64,000 nucleotides of DNA from Chloroflexota bacterium (lineage in GTDB: Bacteria; Chloroflexota; Limnocylindria; Limnocylindrales; CSP1-4), in the NCBI GenBank assembly GCA_947475545.1, contig CANJLL010000011.1:20332-84331 (forward strand). The letters run 5' to 3'. Below the pieces are notes generated by a model. It was not told the DNA's origin. It ran no database searches and was given only the letters and a program-made list of their open reading frames with translations. The translations under genes and the position numbers were made by a program. This document shows, one piece after another, positions 48,655 through 58,004 of the stretch. The first letter of the stretch is position 1, and each line of letters begins with the position of its first letter.

Positions 48655-48665
48655 CATGCTCGGGC

Positions 48666-49019
48666 TCAGACGAGCTCGAGTTGGACGATCTCGGCAGCAT
48701 CGCCCTTGCGCAGGCCGACACGCACGATCCGGGTGAACCCGGAGGTGCGGTCCGCGTACTTGGCGGCGATCTCGGTCATGAGCTTGTTCACGACCAGCGG
48801 CTCGTTGGGGAGCTCCGACACGATCGTCCGACGCGCGGTGAGGTCACCGCGCTTGGCGATCGTGATCATGCGCTCCACCTGGCCACGGACCTCCTTGGCC
48901 TTCGCCTCGGTGGTCTGGATGCGCTCGTAGCGGAAGACCGCTACGGCGAGGCTCTTGAAGAGGGCGAGCCGCGGGCCCCGCTTTCGGCTCAGCTTGCGGC
49001 CGTCCACGCGATGTGACAT
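48666..49019 (-). CDS. rplQ: 50S ribosomal protein L17
   Basis: A 117-residue large-subunit protein at the exit-tunnel side. The opening RKLSRKRGPRLALFKSLAVA and RIQTTEAKAKEVRGQVERMI are canonical; TSGFTRIVRVGLRKGDAAEI closes it. It starts 3 nt after rpoA, the standard end of the alpha operon. Confidence 0.97.
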   Translation of the reverse strand: MSHRVDGRKLSRKRGPRLALFKSLAVAVFRYERIQTTEAKAKEVRGQVERMITIAKRGDLTARRTIVSELPNEPLVVNKLMTEIAAKYADRTSGFTRIVRVGLRKGDAAEIVQLELV

Positions 49020-49022
49020 CGA

Positions 49023-50012
49023 TCAGGCCTCCGACTCGTCGTCGAAGGGCTGGTCCGCCTCATCCTCAAGTTCGACGGCCTCGGTCTCCGGCACGATGAA
49101 GCCGCGCATCCGAAGGCGCTCCTTCATCTCGTCGAGCGACTTGCGCCCGAAGTTGCGCATTCGGAGAAGGTCCTCGTCCTTGAGCTGGAGCAGCTGACCC
49201 ACCTTGACGATGTTGTTGCGCTTCAGCGAGTTGTACGCACGCATCGGGAGGTCGAGCTCCTCGATGGGCATGTCGAGCATGTTCGACGGCAGCTGCGGGA
49301 CGTTGCCCGCGGGGATCTCACCCTGCGGCGCCGGCCCACCGACCGTGACAAACGGACGGAACTGGTTGACGAGGATCTCGGCGGAGCGACTGAGCGCCTC
49401 CTCCGGGCTGATCGTGCCGTCCGTCTCGATCTCGATTGTCAGCTTGTCGAAGTTGGTCATCTGGCCGACGCGCATGGCCTCGACCCAGTAGTTGACCTTT
49501 CGGACCGGCGTGAAGATGGCATCCACCGCGATGACGCCGATGGGCAGTGCCTCGGCACGCTCTGCGCCCAGGTAGCCAACGCCGCGCTCGACGGTGAGGT
49601 CCATCTCGATGGTCACGTCGTCCGTGTCGAGGGTCATCAGGAGCAGGTCCGGATTGACAATCTCGACATCCGCCGACTCGGCAATGTCGGCGGCAGTCAC
49701 CGCGCCGGCGCCGCTCTTGATGAGACGGAGCTGTACGGGATGCGTGACATAGCTCTTGAGGCGGAGCTTCTTGACGTTCAACACGATCTGCGTGACGTCT
49801 TCCTTGACGCCCGGGATCGTCGAGAACTCCTGGTAGACGTCACGGATCTGGATGGACGTGACGGCGGCCCCCTCCAGCGAGGAGAGAAGCACGCGACGCA
49901 GGGCATTCCCGAGGGTGACGCCGTAGCCAGCCTGGAGAGGGCCGGCCTCGTACTTGGCGTAGGTGCCGAGCTCCTCGACCGGCTCGATCTGCGGGCTCTC
50001 GAGTTCGATCAT
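49023..50012 (-). CDS. rpoA: DNA-directed RNA polymerase subunit alpha
   Basis: A 329-residue assembly platform of RNA polymerase. The N-terminal dimerisation domain has GYGVTLGNALRRVLLSSLEG and VTHPVQLRLIKSG. The C-terminal domain (LDLPMRAYNSLKRNNIVKVG, then MRNFGRKSLDEMKERL) contacts UP elements and activators. ATG 50012 is the family start; the long upstream frame runs over rpsD and is rejected. It lies 10 nt after rpsD. Confidence 0.98.
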   Translation of the reverse strand: MIELESPQIEPVEELGTYAKYEAGPLQAGYGVTLGNALRRVLLSSLEGAAVTSIQIRDVYQEFSTIPGVKEDVTQIVLNVKKLRLKSYVTHPVQLRLIKSGAGAVTAADIAESADVEIVNPDLLLMTLDTDDVTIEMDLTVERGVGYLGAERAEALPIGVIAVDAIFTPVRKVNYWVEAMRVGQMTNFDKLTIEIETDGTISPEEALSRSAEILVNQFRPFVTVGGPAPQGEIPAGNVPQLPSNMLDMPIEELDLPMRAYNSLKRNNIVKVGQLLQLKDEDLLRMRNFGRKSLDEMKERLRMRGFIVPETEAVELEDEADQPFDDESEA

Positions 50013-50022
50013 GCGGTCTGGA

Positions 50023-50649
50023 TTACCTCGAGTAGTACTCGACGACGAGCTGCTCGTTGAGGTCGAGCGGCATCTGGTCGCGGCGGGGAAGGTCGTTGAT
50101 GGTGGCGCCGAGCTTGGCCGCGTCGACCGCGAGCCACTCCGGCGCCTGATGCGAGCGGAGCGTTTCCTTGGCGACCTTGAACGGCTCGCGTGCCTTGTGC
50201 GACTCGCGGACCTCGATCCTGTCGCCCGGCTTGAGCTGGTACGACGGGACGTTGGTGGCGCGGCCGTTGACCGCAAGATGGCCGTGGCAGACCAGCTGGC
50301 GGGCCTGGGCACGTGAGGTGGCCAGGCCGGTCCGGAAGACCACGTTGTCGAGGCGCAACTCCAGGAAGCGCAGCAGGTTCTCGCCCGTCACGCCGGGGCG
50401 GCTATCCGCCTCGATGAAGTAGTTGCGGAACTGTCGCTCCATCACGGAGTAGACGCGACGAACCTTCTGCTTCTCGCGAAGCTGCAGGCCGTATTCCCCG
50501 ACCTTGCGGCGGCGAACGCCGTGCTGGCCTGGCGGGCTGGGTCGGCGCTCAAAGGCGCACTTCTTGCTATAGCAGCGCGAGCCCTTCAGGAAGAGCTTGC
50601 TGCCCTCGCGGCGGCACAGGCGGCAGACCGCCCCGGTGTATCGAGCCAT
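50023..50649 (-). CDS. rpsD: 30S ribosomal protein S4, zinc-binding form
   Basis: A 208-residue primary 16S-binding protein. The N-terminus has the four-Cys zinc module ([10 protein letters not shown] and [12 protein letters not shown]). The S4 RNA-binding domain is [20 protein letters not shown]. In E. coli S4 autoregulates the alpha operon; that is untested here. Confidence 0.97.
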   Translation of the reverse strand: MARYTGAVCRLCRREGSKLFLKGSRCYSKKCAFERRPSPPGQHGVRRRKVGEYGLQLREKQKVRRVYSVMERQFRNYFIEADSRPGVTGENLLRFLELRLDNVVFRTGLATSRAQARQLVCHGHLAVNGRATNVPSYQLKPGDRIEVRESHKAREPFKVAKETLRSHQAPEWLAVDAAKLGATINDLPRRDQMPLDLNEQLVVEYYSR

Positions 50650-50665
50650 CAGTTACTCCCTCCGC

Positions 50666-51061
50666 TCAGACTCGGCGCCGCTTCGGCGGACGGCAGCCGT
50701 TGTGCGGGATGGGGGTCACGTCCGTGATCGCCGAGACCTCGAGGCCCGCGGCCTGGAGCGACCTGATGGCCTGCTCGCGGCCGGCACCCGGGCCCTTGAC
50801 GTAGACCTCGACATGGCGCATGCCGTGCTCCATGGCACGGCGAGCCGCACCCTCCGCGGAAAGCGCAGCCGCGTACGGCGTGCTCTTGCGTGAGCCCTTG
50901 AACCCGACGATGCCCGCCGAGCCCCAGCTGATGACCGCCCCGGCGAGGTCCGTGATCGTGATGATCGTGTTGTTGAACGACGCCTGGATATGGACGTGCC
51001 CGGACGGCACGTTCTTCCGTTCCTTGCGCCGTACCTTGACGGCCCGCTTGCGTTCGGCCAT
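50666..51061 (-). CDS. rpsK: 30S ribosomal protein S11
   Basis: A 131-residue platform protein. [19 protein letters not shown] and the C-terminal [16 protein letters not shown] are invariant signatures. It lies between rpsM and rpsD. Confidence 0.97.
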   Translation of the reverse strand: MAERKRAVKVRRKERKNVPSGHVHIQASFNNTIITITDLAGAVISWGSAGIVGFKGSRKSTPYAAALSAEGAARRAMEHGMRHVEVYVKGPGAGREQAIRSLQAAGLEVSAITDVTPIPHNGCRPPKRRRV

Positions 51062-51079
51062 ACCTGTCGTCGTCCCTCG

Positions 51080-51451
51080 TTACTTCTTGCGCCGAACGCC
51101 GACCGTCTTCTTCGGTCCGCGCCGCTGACGGGCGTTGGTCTTGGTTCGCTGGCCCCGGACCGGCAGGTTACGCCGGTGACGAAGTCCGCGGTATGAACCG
51201 ATCTCGACGAGGCGCTTGATGTTGAGCGCCACTTCGCGGCGGAGGTCACCCTCAACCTTGTAGCGCCGATCGATCAATTCACGCAGGCGGTTGACCTGCT
51301 CCTCTGTGAGATCGCGGACCCGGGTATCCGGGTTGATGTTGGTCTGCACCAGGATCTTCTGGCTGGTAGGCAGACCGAGACCATAGATGTAGGTGAGGGC
51401 GACTTCCACGCGCTTTTCACGCGGGATGTCGACGCCGGCGATACGAGCCAT
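51080..51451 (-). CDS. rpsM: 30S ribosomal protein S13
   Basis: A 123-residue head protein contacting L5 and P-site t[20 protein letters not shown], and the [20 protein letters not shown] segment with a basic C-terminal tail, identify it. It starts 4 nt after rpmJ. Confidence 0.98.
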   Translation of the reverse strand: MARIAGVDIPREKRVEVALTYIYGLGLPTSQKILVQTNINPDTRVRDLTEEQVNRLRELIDRRYKVEGDLRREVALNIKRLVEIGSYRGLRHRRNLPVRGQRTKTNARQRRGPKKTVGVRRKK

Positions 51452-51455
51452 CGGA

Positions 51456-51569
51456 CTACCCCTGCCGCTGCTTGTGCTTCGGGTTGGTGCAGATGACCAT
51501 CACCGTCCCGTGGCGACGGATGACCTTGCAGTTGTCGCAGCGCGCCTTGACGGAGGCTCTGACTTTCAA
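51456..51569 (-). CDS. rpmJ: 50S ribosomal protein L36, zinc-binding form
   Basis: A 37-residue protein. [18 protein letters not shown] and [13 protein letters not shown] carry the zinc set CxxC...CxxxxH. The start is TTG 51569 with GAGGG 5 nt upstream; the longer open frame above it is not coding. It lies between infA and rpsM. Confidence 0.97.
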   Translation of the reverse strand: MKVRASVKARCDNCKVIRRHGTVMVICTNPKHKQRQG

Positions 51570-51586
51570 CGGGACCCTCGATCGAT

Positions 51587-51805
51587 CTACTTGAGTCGGT
51601 AGGTGATCCGGCCGCGTGTGAGGTCGTAAGGCGACAACTCCACGCGGACACGGTCTCCGGGCAGGATGCGGATGAAGTTCATCCGTAGCTTGCCGCTGAT
51701 ATGGGCCAGCACGCGATGGCCGTTCTCCAGCTGTACAGCGAACATGGTGTTCGGAAGCGGCTCGATGACCGTCCCTTCTACTTCGATCGCGTCTCGCTTG
51801 GCCAC
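51587..51805 (-). CDS. infA: Translation initiation factor IF-1
   Basis: A 72-residue S1-like OB-fold factor that occupies the A site during initiation. [37 protein letters not shown] and [14 protein letters not shown] are canonical. It starts at GTG 51805. A 102-bp gap upstream carries a promoter candidate, so infA to rplQ can be transcribed apart from the spc genes. Confidence 0.98.
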   Translation of the reverse strand: MAKRDAIEVEGTVIEPLPNTMFAVQLENGHRVLAHISGKLRMNFIRILPGDRVRVELSPYDLTRGRITYRLK

Positions 51806-51866
51806 GGGCGTACGTGCTTCCCTTTCTCGCAGTGAATGTCAACCAACGGCCGACACACGAACGCTT

Positions 51867-51896
51867 AGGTTACCAGACCCGCGTGCATTTCGGCAA
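51867..51896 (-). promoter_or_regulatory. Possible sigma-70 promoter for infA
   Basis: The minus strand reads TTGCCG (51896-51891), an 18-nt spacer, then TAACCT (51872-51867). The surrounding gap is visibly less GC-rich than the rest of the window. Confidence 0.5.
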
Positions 51897-51907
51897 CCGT
51901 GCCGACA

Positions 51908-52672
51908 TCACAGGGTCGTGAGGATCTGCGGGCCGTGATCAGTCACGGCAATTGAGTGCTCGAAGTGGGCCGCGAGCGACCCATCGCGGGTCACCACGGT
52001 CCATCCGTCGGGCGCGGTCATGACATCTGCGGCCCCCAGGGTCAGCATCGGCTCGATCGCGAGACAGATGCCGGCCTTGAGCTCCATGCCCCGACCGCCT
52101 GTGCGGTAGTTTGGGACCTGGGGCTCCTCGTGCATGGCGGTACCGATGCCATGCCCCACAAACTGGCGGACGATGCCATAGCCGAGCGGCCTGGCAACGT
52201 CCTCGATGGCGGCCCCGATATCGCCGATTCGGTTGCCCGGAATGGCTGCGGCGATGCCCGCCATCATGGCCAGTCGGGTGTGATCAACGAGGTCGCGCAC
52301 CTGCTGGGGTGCCTCCCCCACGATAAACGTTCTCGCCGCATCGCCATGCCACCCGTCGAGGATGGCGCCGGCGTCGACCGAGACGACCTGGCCCGCCCGG
52401 ATCTCGCGGTCGCCGGGGATCCCGTGGACCACCTCGTTGTCGATGGAGATGCACAGGCTGGCGGGAAAGCCGCCTTTGCCCATGGCAGCGTGATAGCCCT
52501 TGAAGGACGGGATGGCGTTCTGCTTCCGAATGAAGCGCTCCGCCACCCTGTCAAGGTGGGCGGTCGAGACACCGGGCTTCAACTCGGACTCGACCAGCGC
52601 GAGCACCTCGGCGACTACCCGTCCGGCGCGGGCCATCTTCTCGATCTCCTGGCGCGACTTGCGGGTGACCAT
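51908..52672 (-). CDS. map: Type I methionine aminopeptidase
   Basis: A 254-residue dimetal enzyme removing initiator Met. The metal ligands are visible in VVSVDAGAILDGWHGDAARTF (two Asp), QFVGHGIGTAMHEEP (His), LAIEPML (Glu) and FEHSIAVTD (Glu). GYHAAMGKGGFPASLCISI holds the substrate His. The ATG overlaps the adk stop (TGATG). secY-adk-map-infA is the standard order. Confidence 0.97.
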   Translation of the reverse strand: MVTRKSRQEIEKMARAGRVVAEVLALVESELKPGVSTAHLDRVAERFIRKQNAIPSFKGYHAAMGKGGFPASLCISIDNEVVHGIPGDREIRAGQVVSVDAGAILDGWHGDAARTFIVGEAPQQVRDLVDHTRLAMMAGIAAAIPGNRIGDIGAAIEDVARPLGYGIVRQFVGHGIGTAMHEEPQVPNYRTGGRGMELKAGICLAIEPMLTLGAADVMTAPDGWTVVTRDGSLAAHFEHSIAVTDHGPQILTTL

Positions 52673-53337
52673 CAGACCCCGCGTCCGGCTTCCTGGCCCA
52701 ATTGCACCAGGAGTGCCTCGGAGACCTCTGTGATCGAGTAGCAGCCGTCTACGGACCTCAGGAGGCCCTGGGCACGATAGTGCTCCACGACGTCCGCCAG
52801 GGCACCTAGCTGACGCTCCATGCGGGCCCGGATCGTCTCGGCACGGTCGTCGTCGCGCTGGTGCAGTTCGGAGCCGTCCAGATCGCAGACGCCGGTGACC
52901 GCGGGCGGATTGGCGACGGCGTGGTAGACGTGTCCGGAGGCCCGACAGATCCAGCGGCCCGACAACCGGGCCACCAGGTCCTCCGTCGGGACGTCGATCA
53001 ACAGCGCGTGCTCGACGCGAGCGCCCTGGCCGGCGAGTGCCTCGTCGAGGGCGCGGGCCTGCGCGGCCGTCCTGGGAAAGCCGTCGAGGATCGCGCCGCC
53101 CGCGGCGTCCGGCCGACCGAGCCGCTCGAGCACCATGCGAATGGTGATCTCGTCCGGCACGAGCTGACCGTGCTCCATGTACCGCCTCGCCTCCAGGCCG
53201 ATGGCGCTCCCCTCACCCACAGCCGCCCGGAACAAGTCCCCGGTGGCCACGTGCGGAATGTTGAGTCGCTTCCGGAGGATCTCGGCCTGGGTGCCCTTGC
53301 CGGCGCCTGGGGCGCCGAGTAGCACCACCACGGTCAC
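52672..53337 (-). CDS. adk: Adenylate kinase, long (lid) form
   Basis: A 221-residue enzyme equilibrating ATP, ADP and AMP. The P-loop LLGAPGAGKGTQAEIL, DGFPRTAAQARAL and the lid end HQRDDDRAETIRARM are canonical. The lid normally has CxxC...CxxC/D for zinc; here the first pair reads CRAS and the second CDLD, so one ligand is changed and zinc binding is doubtful. GTG overlaps the secY stop (GTGA). Confidence 0.96.
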   Translation of the reverse strand: MTVVVLLGAPGAGKGTQAEILRKRLNIPHVATGDLFRAAVGEGSAIGLEARRYMEHGQLVPDEITIRMVLERLGRPDAAGGAILDGFPRTAAQARALDEALAGQGARVEHALLIDVPTEDLVARLSGRWICRASGHVYHAVANPPAVTGVCDLDGSELHQRDDDRAETIRARMERQLGALADVVEHYRAQGLLRSVDGCYSITEVSEALLVQLGQEAGRGV

Positions 53338-54614
53338 CGGATGAATCCCTCGTAGTTACGCATCATCAACTGAGCCTCGATCTGCTTCATCGTCTCAACC
53401 ACCACGGAGACCACGATCAGCAGGCCCGTGCCACCCAGGGCGATCCCCCCCAGCGACGGATCGAGCAGGCCCACGATGACGGGCGCCACGGCGACGATCC
53501 CGAGGAAGAGCGCCCCGGCGATCGTGATCCGGAAGACGACCCGCGCCAGGTAGTCCTGGGTGGGCCGGCCCGGCCGAATGCCGGGAATGAAGCCACCGTT
53601 CTTGCGCAGGTTCTCAGCGGTCTCGTCCGGCTTGAAGGTGAAGGCGGTGTAGAAGTACGTGAATCCCACAGTCAGCATGAAGTACAGCAGCGCGTACTGG
53701 AGGGTGTTCGGGGCGATCAGGCCGCCGATGAAGTTGGCAACGTCCTTGACGCCCTGGATGGGCGATGCCGTGAAGTACAGGGCGAGCTGCGCCGGGAACT
53801 GCAGGATGCTGATCGCGAAGATGATCGGGATCACGCCCGCCAGGTTGACGCGCAGCGGCAGGAAGGTCTGGCCGCCCTGGTACATCCGGCGTCCACGGAC
53901 GCGGCTGGCGTACTGGATGGGGATCCGACGCTGGCCCTCCTGGATGTAGATGATCACGAAGACCGCGACGACCGCGAGGACCGCGAACAGGATGATGTCG
54001 CGCAACTGTGGCTGCGCAAGGATCTGCGTGATCGCGCCTGGCGCCTGGCTCACGATGCCGGCGAAGATGATGAAGCTGATGCCGTTGCCGATCCCCTTCT
54101 CGGTGATCAGCTCGCCAAGCCACATGAGGACGATAGCGCCCGCGGTGAGCGTGATCATCTGGATCCACGACTCGGCGCTGCCGAGGCTGAAGCCGCCGAC
54201 GATGATCCCCTGGGCGCTGAATGCCGAGAGGATTCCGAAGCCCTGGAGCAGCGCCATCGGCACCGTCAGGTAGCGGGTGTACTGGTTGATCTTGTTACGG
54301 CCGTACTCACCCTCGCGGCTCAACGCCTGGAGCGACGGGATCACGCCCTGCATCAGCGTCACGATGATCGACGCGTTGATATAGGGGTTCATGGCCAGCG
54401 CCACGATCGACAGCGACGACAGCCCGCCGCCCGCGAACAGGTCGAGCAGGCCGATCGCCGAGTTGTTGTCGAAGTACGACTGGAGGGCCGCCCGATCGAC
54501 GCCCGGCAACGGCACCTGGGCCAGCACCCGGTAGACGATCAGGATCCCCAGCACATACAGGATCCGTCGCCGGATGTCCGGCGAACGGAAGGCGTTAAGG
54601 AGCGAGTCGAACAC
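53334..54614 (-). CDS. secY: Protein translocase subunit SecY
   Basis: A 426-residue channel with ten transmembrane segments. The opening RSPDIRRRILYVLGILIVYR, the plug region near SYFDNNSAIGLLDLFAGGGL, and the basic cytoplasmic loops (EGQRRIPIQYASRVRGRRMY) are typical. It starts 5 nt after rplO. It ends in the tail QIEAQLMMRNYEGFIR. A core housekeeping gene with no oddities seen. Confidence 0.98.
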   Translation of the reverse strand: MFDSLLNAFRSPDIRRRILYVLGILIVYRVLAQVPLPGVDRAALQSYFDNNSAIGLLDLFAGGGLSSLSIVALAMNPYINASIIVTLMQGVIPSLQALSREGEYGRNKINQYTRYLTVPMALLQGFGILSAFSAQGIIVGGFSLGSAESWIQMITLTAGAIVLMWLGELITEKGIGNGISFIIFAGIVSQAPGAITQILAQPQLRDIILFAVLAVVAVFVIIYIQEGQRRIPIQYASRVRGRRMYQGGQTFLPLRVNLAGVIPIIFAISILQFPAQLALYFTASPIQGVKDVANFIGGLIAPNTLQYALLYFMLTVGFTYFYTAFTFKPDETAENLRKNGGFIPGIRPGRPTQDYLARVVFRITIAGALFLGIVAVAPVIVGLLDPSLGGIALGGTGLLIVVSVVVETMKQIEAQLMMRNYEGFIR

Positions 54615-54619
54615 GGGCG

Positions 54620-55174
54620 TCAGCCCTCAGCGGCAGCGGATGCCTGGCTGGACGAGCCGAAAGCGCCCGGCACCTCGAGAACGTTCACGGAGCCGCCGGC
54701 TGCCTCGATCTTGGCGATCGCGGTCTTGCTGAAGGCATCGGCAACCACGAAGAGCGGCGTGGCGATCTCGCCGTGGCCGAGGATCTTGAGCGGCTTGTCG
54801 AGCGTCCGAACCAGGCCCGTGGCCCGGAGGATCTCCTGGTTCACGGTGACCGGCGCGGGCTTGCTCGACGACTTGGAGCCGGGCATTTCGCCCGCCTCGA
54901 GGACACCCAGCTCCACGAGCCGCGCGATGGCGCCGAGGTTCACGACCTCGTACTCCACCTTGAAGCGGTTGGTGAAGCCGCGAAGCTTCGGAATGCGGAT
55001 ATGCAGCGGCGTCTGGCCGCCTTCGAACCACGCCGGGATCGAGCCACCCGCTCGGGCCTTCTGGCCCTTGGTGCCCCGGCCAGCCGTCTTGCCCTGGCCG
55101 GCGGCGATGCCGCGACCAACGCGCTTGCGGGCCTTCCGGGAACCGGGAGCCGGGTGAAGATCGTGCAGCTTCAT
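54620..55174 (-). CDS. rplO: 50S ribosomal protein L15
   Basis: A 184-residue protein, about 35 longer than common L15. LHDLHPAPGSRKARKRVGRG and AGRGTKGQKARAGGSIPAWF open it. GHGEIATPLFVVADAFSKTA near residue 140 is the usual end block, followed by an Ala/Ser-rich tail. Extra residues also lie around MPGSKSSSKPAPV. It overlaps rpmD by 4 nt. Confidence 0.96.
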   Translation of the reverse strand: MKLHDLHPAPGSRKARKRVGRGIAAGQGKTAGRGTKGQKARAGGSIPAWFEGGQTPLHIRIPKLRGFTNRFKVEYEVVNLGAIARLVELGVLEAGEMPGSKSSSKPAPVTVNQEILRATGLVRTLDKPLKILGHGEIATPLFVVADAFSKTAIAKIEAAGGSVNVLEVPGAFGSSSQASAAAEG

Positions 55175-55374
55175 GCCTTCTCCTCGGTATCGGGGATCTC
55201 TTCAACCGAGACGAGGAAGCGCACCTGGCGGACCATGCCGCGAGTGGCCGGGTTGTCCGCGACGACGACGGTATCGCCGATCCGGTGCAATCCGAGCGCC
55301 TCGATGGTCGCCCGGTTGCGGGCGATATGGCTGATCGTGCTCCTGGTCTGGGTCACGCGGAGCTTAGCGCCCAC
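55171..55374 (-). CDS. rpmD: 50S ribosomal protein L30
   Basis: A 67-residue protein. [20 protein letters not shown] and [20 protein letters not shown] are diagnostic. GTG 55374 lies within the last codons of rpsE, whose GGGAGG acts as its ribosome-binding site. Confidence 0.96.
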   Translation of the reverse strand: MGAKLRVTQTRSTISHIARNRATIEALGLHRIGDTVVVADNPATRGMVRQVRFLVSVEEIPDTEEKA

Positions 55375-55903
55375 TGGAAACCTCCCGTGGCTCGCTCGGC
55401 TGGCCCGCGATGTGGGCGCGGACGGTGATACCGCGGCTGGCGCTGATCTCCTCGGCCGATCGGAGGCTCCGGAGCGCCTCGATCGTCGCCCTGGTCACGT
55501 TGACCGGGTTGGTGGAGCCGTGGATCTTGGCGAGGATGTCGCGAATCCCGGCCGCCTCGACAACCGCGCGCACGGAGCCGCCGGCGATGACGCCGGTGCC
55601 CTGCGACGCGGGCTTGAGGAGGACCTTGCTCGCGGAGAACTCCTGGTGGACCTCGTGCGGGATAGTGGTCCCGACAAGGGGCACGCGGATGATGTTCTTC
55701 TTTGCGTCCTCGACGCCCTTGCGAATCGCCTCCGGGACCTCGCTGGCCTTGCCCAGCCCGGCACCGACGTGGCCGGCGCCGTCACCGACGACGATGACCG
55801 CGCTGAAACTGAACCGCCGGCCGCCCTTGACGACCTTGGCGACGCGATTGATCTGGACGACGCGCTCCTCGAGCGCGAGTTTGTTCGGGTCGATCCTGGC
55901 CAT
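55364..55903 (-). CDS. rpsE: 30S ribosomal protein S5
   Basis: A 179-residue protein involved in decoding fidelity. The dsRBD-like half has [20 protein letters not shown] and the second half [20 protein letters not shown]. Eleven nt of its end overlap rpmD. Confidence 0.97.
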   Translation of the reverse strand: MARIDPNKLALEERVVQINRVAKVVKGGRRFSFSAVIVVGDGAGHVGAGLGKASEVPEAIRKGVEDAKKNIIRVPLVGTTIPHEVHQEFSASKVLLKPASQGTGVIAGGSVRAVVEAAGIRDILAKIHGSTNPVNVTRATIEALRSLRSAEEISASRGITVRAHIAGQPSEPREVSSGR

Positions 55904-55911
55904 GTCGCTCC

Positions 55912-56274
55912 TTAGAACTCCAGGCCGGCTTCGCGCGCGGCGTCCGCGAGCGACTTGATCCGTCCGTGGTATCGGAAGCCCGCCCGGTCGAACACGACCC
56001 GCTCGACGCCGGCGGCCTTGGCACGCTCGGCAACGAGACGACCGACGATCCTGGCTTCTTCGACCTTGGTAGCGGTGGAGCCGCGAAGCTCCTTCTCGAC
56101 TGTCGAGGCCGCTGCCAGGGTCGTGCCGGACGCATCGTCGATGACTTGGGCGTAGATGTGGTTAAGACTCCGGAAGACGGCGAGGCGCGGGCGCTCGGTG
56201 GTCCCCTCCAGGTGGAGGCGAATCCGTTCGTGACGCTTCTGCCGGGCCGCACTCCGGCTCGGTGCGGTGCTCAT
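55912..56274 (-). CDS. rplR: 50S ribosomal protein L18
   Basis: A 120-residue 5S rRNA-binding protein. [20 protein letters not shown] and the C-terminal [20 protein letters not shown] are canonical. It precedes rpsE by 8 nt. Confidence 0.97.
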   Translation of the reverse strand: MSTAPSRSAARQKRHERIRLHLEGTTERPRLAVFRSLNHIYAQVIDDASGTTLAAASTVEKELRGSTATKVEEARIVGRLVAERAKAAGVERVVFDRAGFRYHGRIKSLADAAREAGLEF

Positions 56275-56293
56275 CGTGTCCCTCGCGCGGTCA

Positions 56294-56845
56294 TCACTTC
56301 TTGCCGCCGATCTTCCCGGCCTTGCCGGCCTTGCGGCGGATCCGCTCGCCCGCGTATTTCACGCCCTTGCCCTTGTACGGCTCCGGCTTGCGGGTCGCGC
56401 GGACCTTGGCGGCCACCTGGCCGACGAGCTCCTTATCGATCCCGACGATCGCCAGGTGAGTAGGGTTCTCGAGCTCGAACGTGATGCCCGACGGCGGAAC
56501 GATCTCGATGGGGTGGCTATAGCCCAGGCTCAACTGCAGGCTGGTGCCAATCAGCTGGGCGCGGTAGCCGACGCCGGTGATCTCGAGGGGCTTGCGATAG
56601 CCCGTCGTCACGCCGACGACCATGTTGTTGACCAGCGTTCGGGTCAGCCCATGGAGTTGCTTGTGCATCTTCTGCTCGGTGGGCCGGCTGACGAGCAGCT
56701 TGCCCTCCTCGCGGACGACGGTCATATCAGGATGAAGGGCACGAGTCAATCGGCCCTTGGGTCCGGTCACGGTCAGCTGTCGGCCGTCGATCTCGACGTC
56801 CACGCCGGCCGGTACCGCGATGGGAAGGCGTCCAATTCTCGACAT
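56294..56845 (-). CDS. rplF: 50S ribosomal protein L6
   Basis: A 183-residue protein near the factor-binding site. [20 protein letters not shown] and [20 protein letters not shown] are family signatures. The tail is very lysine/glycine-rich ([14 protein letters not shown]). Confidence 0.97.
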   Translation of the reverse strand: MSRIGRLPIAVPAGVDVEIDGRQLTVTGPKGRLTRALHPDMTVVREEGKLLVSRPTEQKMHKQLHGLTRTLVNNMVVGVTTGYRKPLEITGVGYRAQLIGTSLQLSLGYSHPIEIVPPSGITFELENPTHLAIVGIDKELVGQVAAKVRATRKPEPYKGKGVKYAGERIRRKAGKAGKIGGKK

Positions 56846-56853
56846 GGTCTCGG

Positions 56854-57252
56854 CTACCAGACGTACGCGAGGATCTCGCCGCCGAGCTGGGCCCGATGGG
56901 CCTGCGCGCCGGTCATGATCCCCTGGCTGGTACTGACGATGACGATGCCCAGGCCGCCCAGGACTCGCGGAATCTCGGTCTTCCCGGCGTACACACGCAG
57001 GCCGGGTTTGCTGATCCGCTTCAGGCCGGATACAACGGGTGCCTTGCCGCCGACGTACTTGAGGGTCAGTTTGAGGACCTTGGCGGGTCCATCCTGCTCC
57101 TCGATGACTTCGGCAATGAAGCCCTCGTCCTTGAGAATGCGGGCGATCTCACGCTTCGTCCGTGAGGACGGCACCACCACGTCCTGGTGGTGAGCGCGCG
57201 ACGCATTGCGCACGCGTGTGAGCATGTCCGCGATCGGGTCGGAGATGTTCAT
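56854..57252 (-). CDS. rpsH: 30S ribosomal protein S8
   Basis: A 132-residue 16S-binding protein. It starts at ATG 57252 ([17 protein letters not shown]); 18 open upstream codons overlap rpsN and are dropped. [20 protein letters not shown] and [20 protein letters not shown] are the C-terminal block. In E. coli S8 represses the spc operon. Confidence 0.97.
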   Translation of the reverse strand: MNISDPIADMLTRVRNASRAHHQDVVVPSSRTKREIARILKDEGFIAEVIEEQDGPAKVLKLTLKYVGGKAPVVSGLKRISKPGLRVYAGKTEIPRVLGGLGIVIVSTSQGIMTGAQAHRAQLGGEILAYVW

Positions 57253-57259
57253 CGCTCCC

Positions 57260-57445
57260 CTACCAGCTCGACTTCGTGACGCCCGGCAGCTCGCCAAGGA
57301 GCGCACGCTCCCGGAAGCAGATGCGGCAGAGCGCGAACCGACGCATATACGCGCGCGGACGACCGCACACGAAGCACCGGTGATATTGCTGCACCTTGAA
57401 CTTCGCGGGGCGCTTCGCCTTCGCGATCATCGACTTCTTGGCCAT
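57260..57445 (-). CDS. rpsN: 30S ribosomal protein S14, zinc-binding type Z
   Basis: A 61-residue short form with two Cys pairs ([15 protein letters not shown] and [11 protein letters not shown]), so zinc-binding. The end [11 protein letters not shown] is typical. It lies between rplE and rpsH. Confidence 0.97.
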   Translation of the reverse strand: MAKKSMIAKAKRPAKFKVQQYHRCFVCGRPRAYMRRFALCRICFRERALLGELPGVTKSSW

Positions 57446-57461
57446 GGTCTCCCTCCCGCGC

Positions 57462-58004
57462 CTACGAGGCGAAGGGCATGCCGAGGAGTTCGAGCAAACG
57501 CTTCGATTCCTCGTCGTTCTTCGCCGTCGTCACGATGCTGATCTCCAGCCCGCGGAGACGGTCGACCTTGTCGTAGTCGATCTCCGGGAACGCAAGCTGC
57601 TCCCTGAGGCCGAGCGTGTAGTTTCCGCGGCCATCGAACGACTTGGCCGGGATACCCCGGAAGTCGCGGATGCGCGGGAGCGCCAGGGTGGTCAACCGAT
57701 CAAGGAAGTCCCACATCCGGGCGCCCCGAAGGGTCACCTTGGCGCCGATCGAGTTGCCCGTCCGAACCCGGAACTGGGCGATCGATCGCCGTGCCCGCGT
57801 CACGACCGGCTTCTGGCCGGCGATGGCGGTCAGGTCTTTCACCGCGGCGTCAATCGCCTTGGCGTTGGTGAGCGCTTCCCCGAGACCGATGTTGATGACG
57901 ATCTTCGCGACCTTCGGCACCTGGTTCGGGTTCGGGTACTCGAATTGCTTGATGAGCGCTGGGGCCACCTCGGCCTGGTAGCGCTCCTGCAGACGCGTGC
58001 TCAC
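57462..58004 (-). CDS. rplE: 50S ribosomal protein L5
   Basis: A 180-residue 5S rRNA-binding protein. [35 protein letters not shown] and [20 protein letters not shown] are diagnostic. GTG 58004 is preferred: GGAGG lies 7 nt upstream, and it overlaps the rplX stop (GTGA). Confidence 0.97.
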   Translation of the reverse strand: MSTRLQERYQAEVAPALIKQFEYPNPNQVPKVAKIVINIGLGEALTNAKAIDAAVKDLTAIAGQKPVVTRARRSIAQFRVRTGNSIGAKVTLRGARMWDFLDRLTTLALPRIRDFRGIPAKSFDGRGNYTLGLREQLAFPEIDYDKVDRLRGLEISIVTTAKNDEESKRLLELLGMPFAS

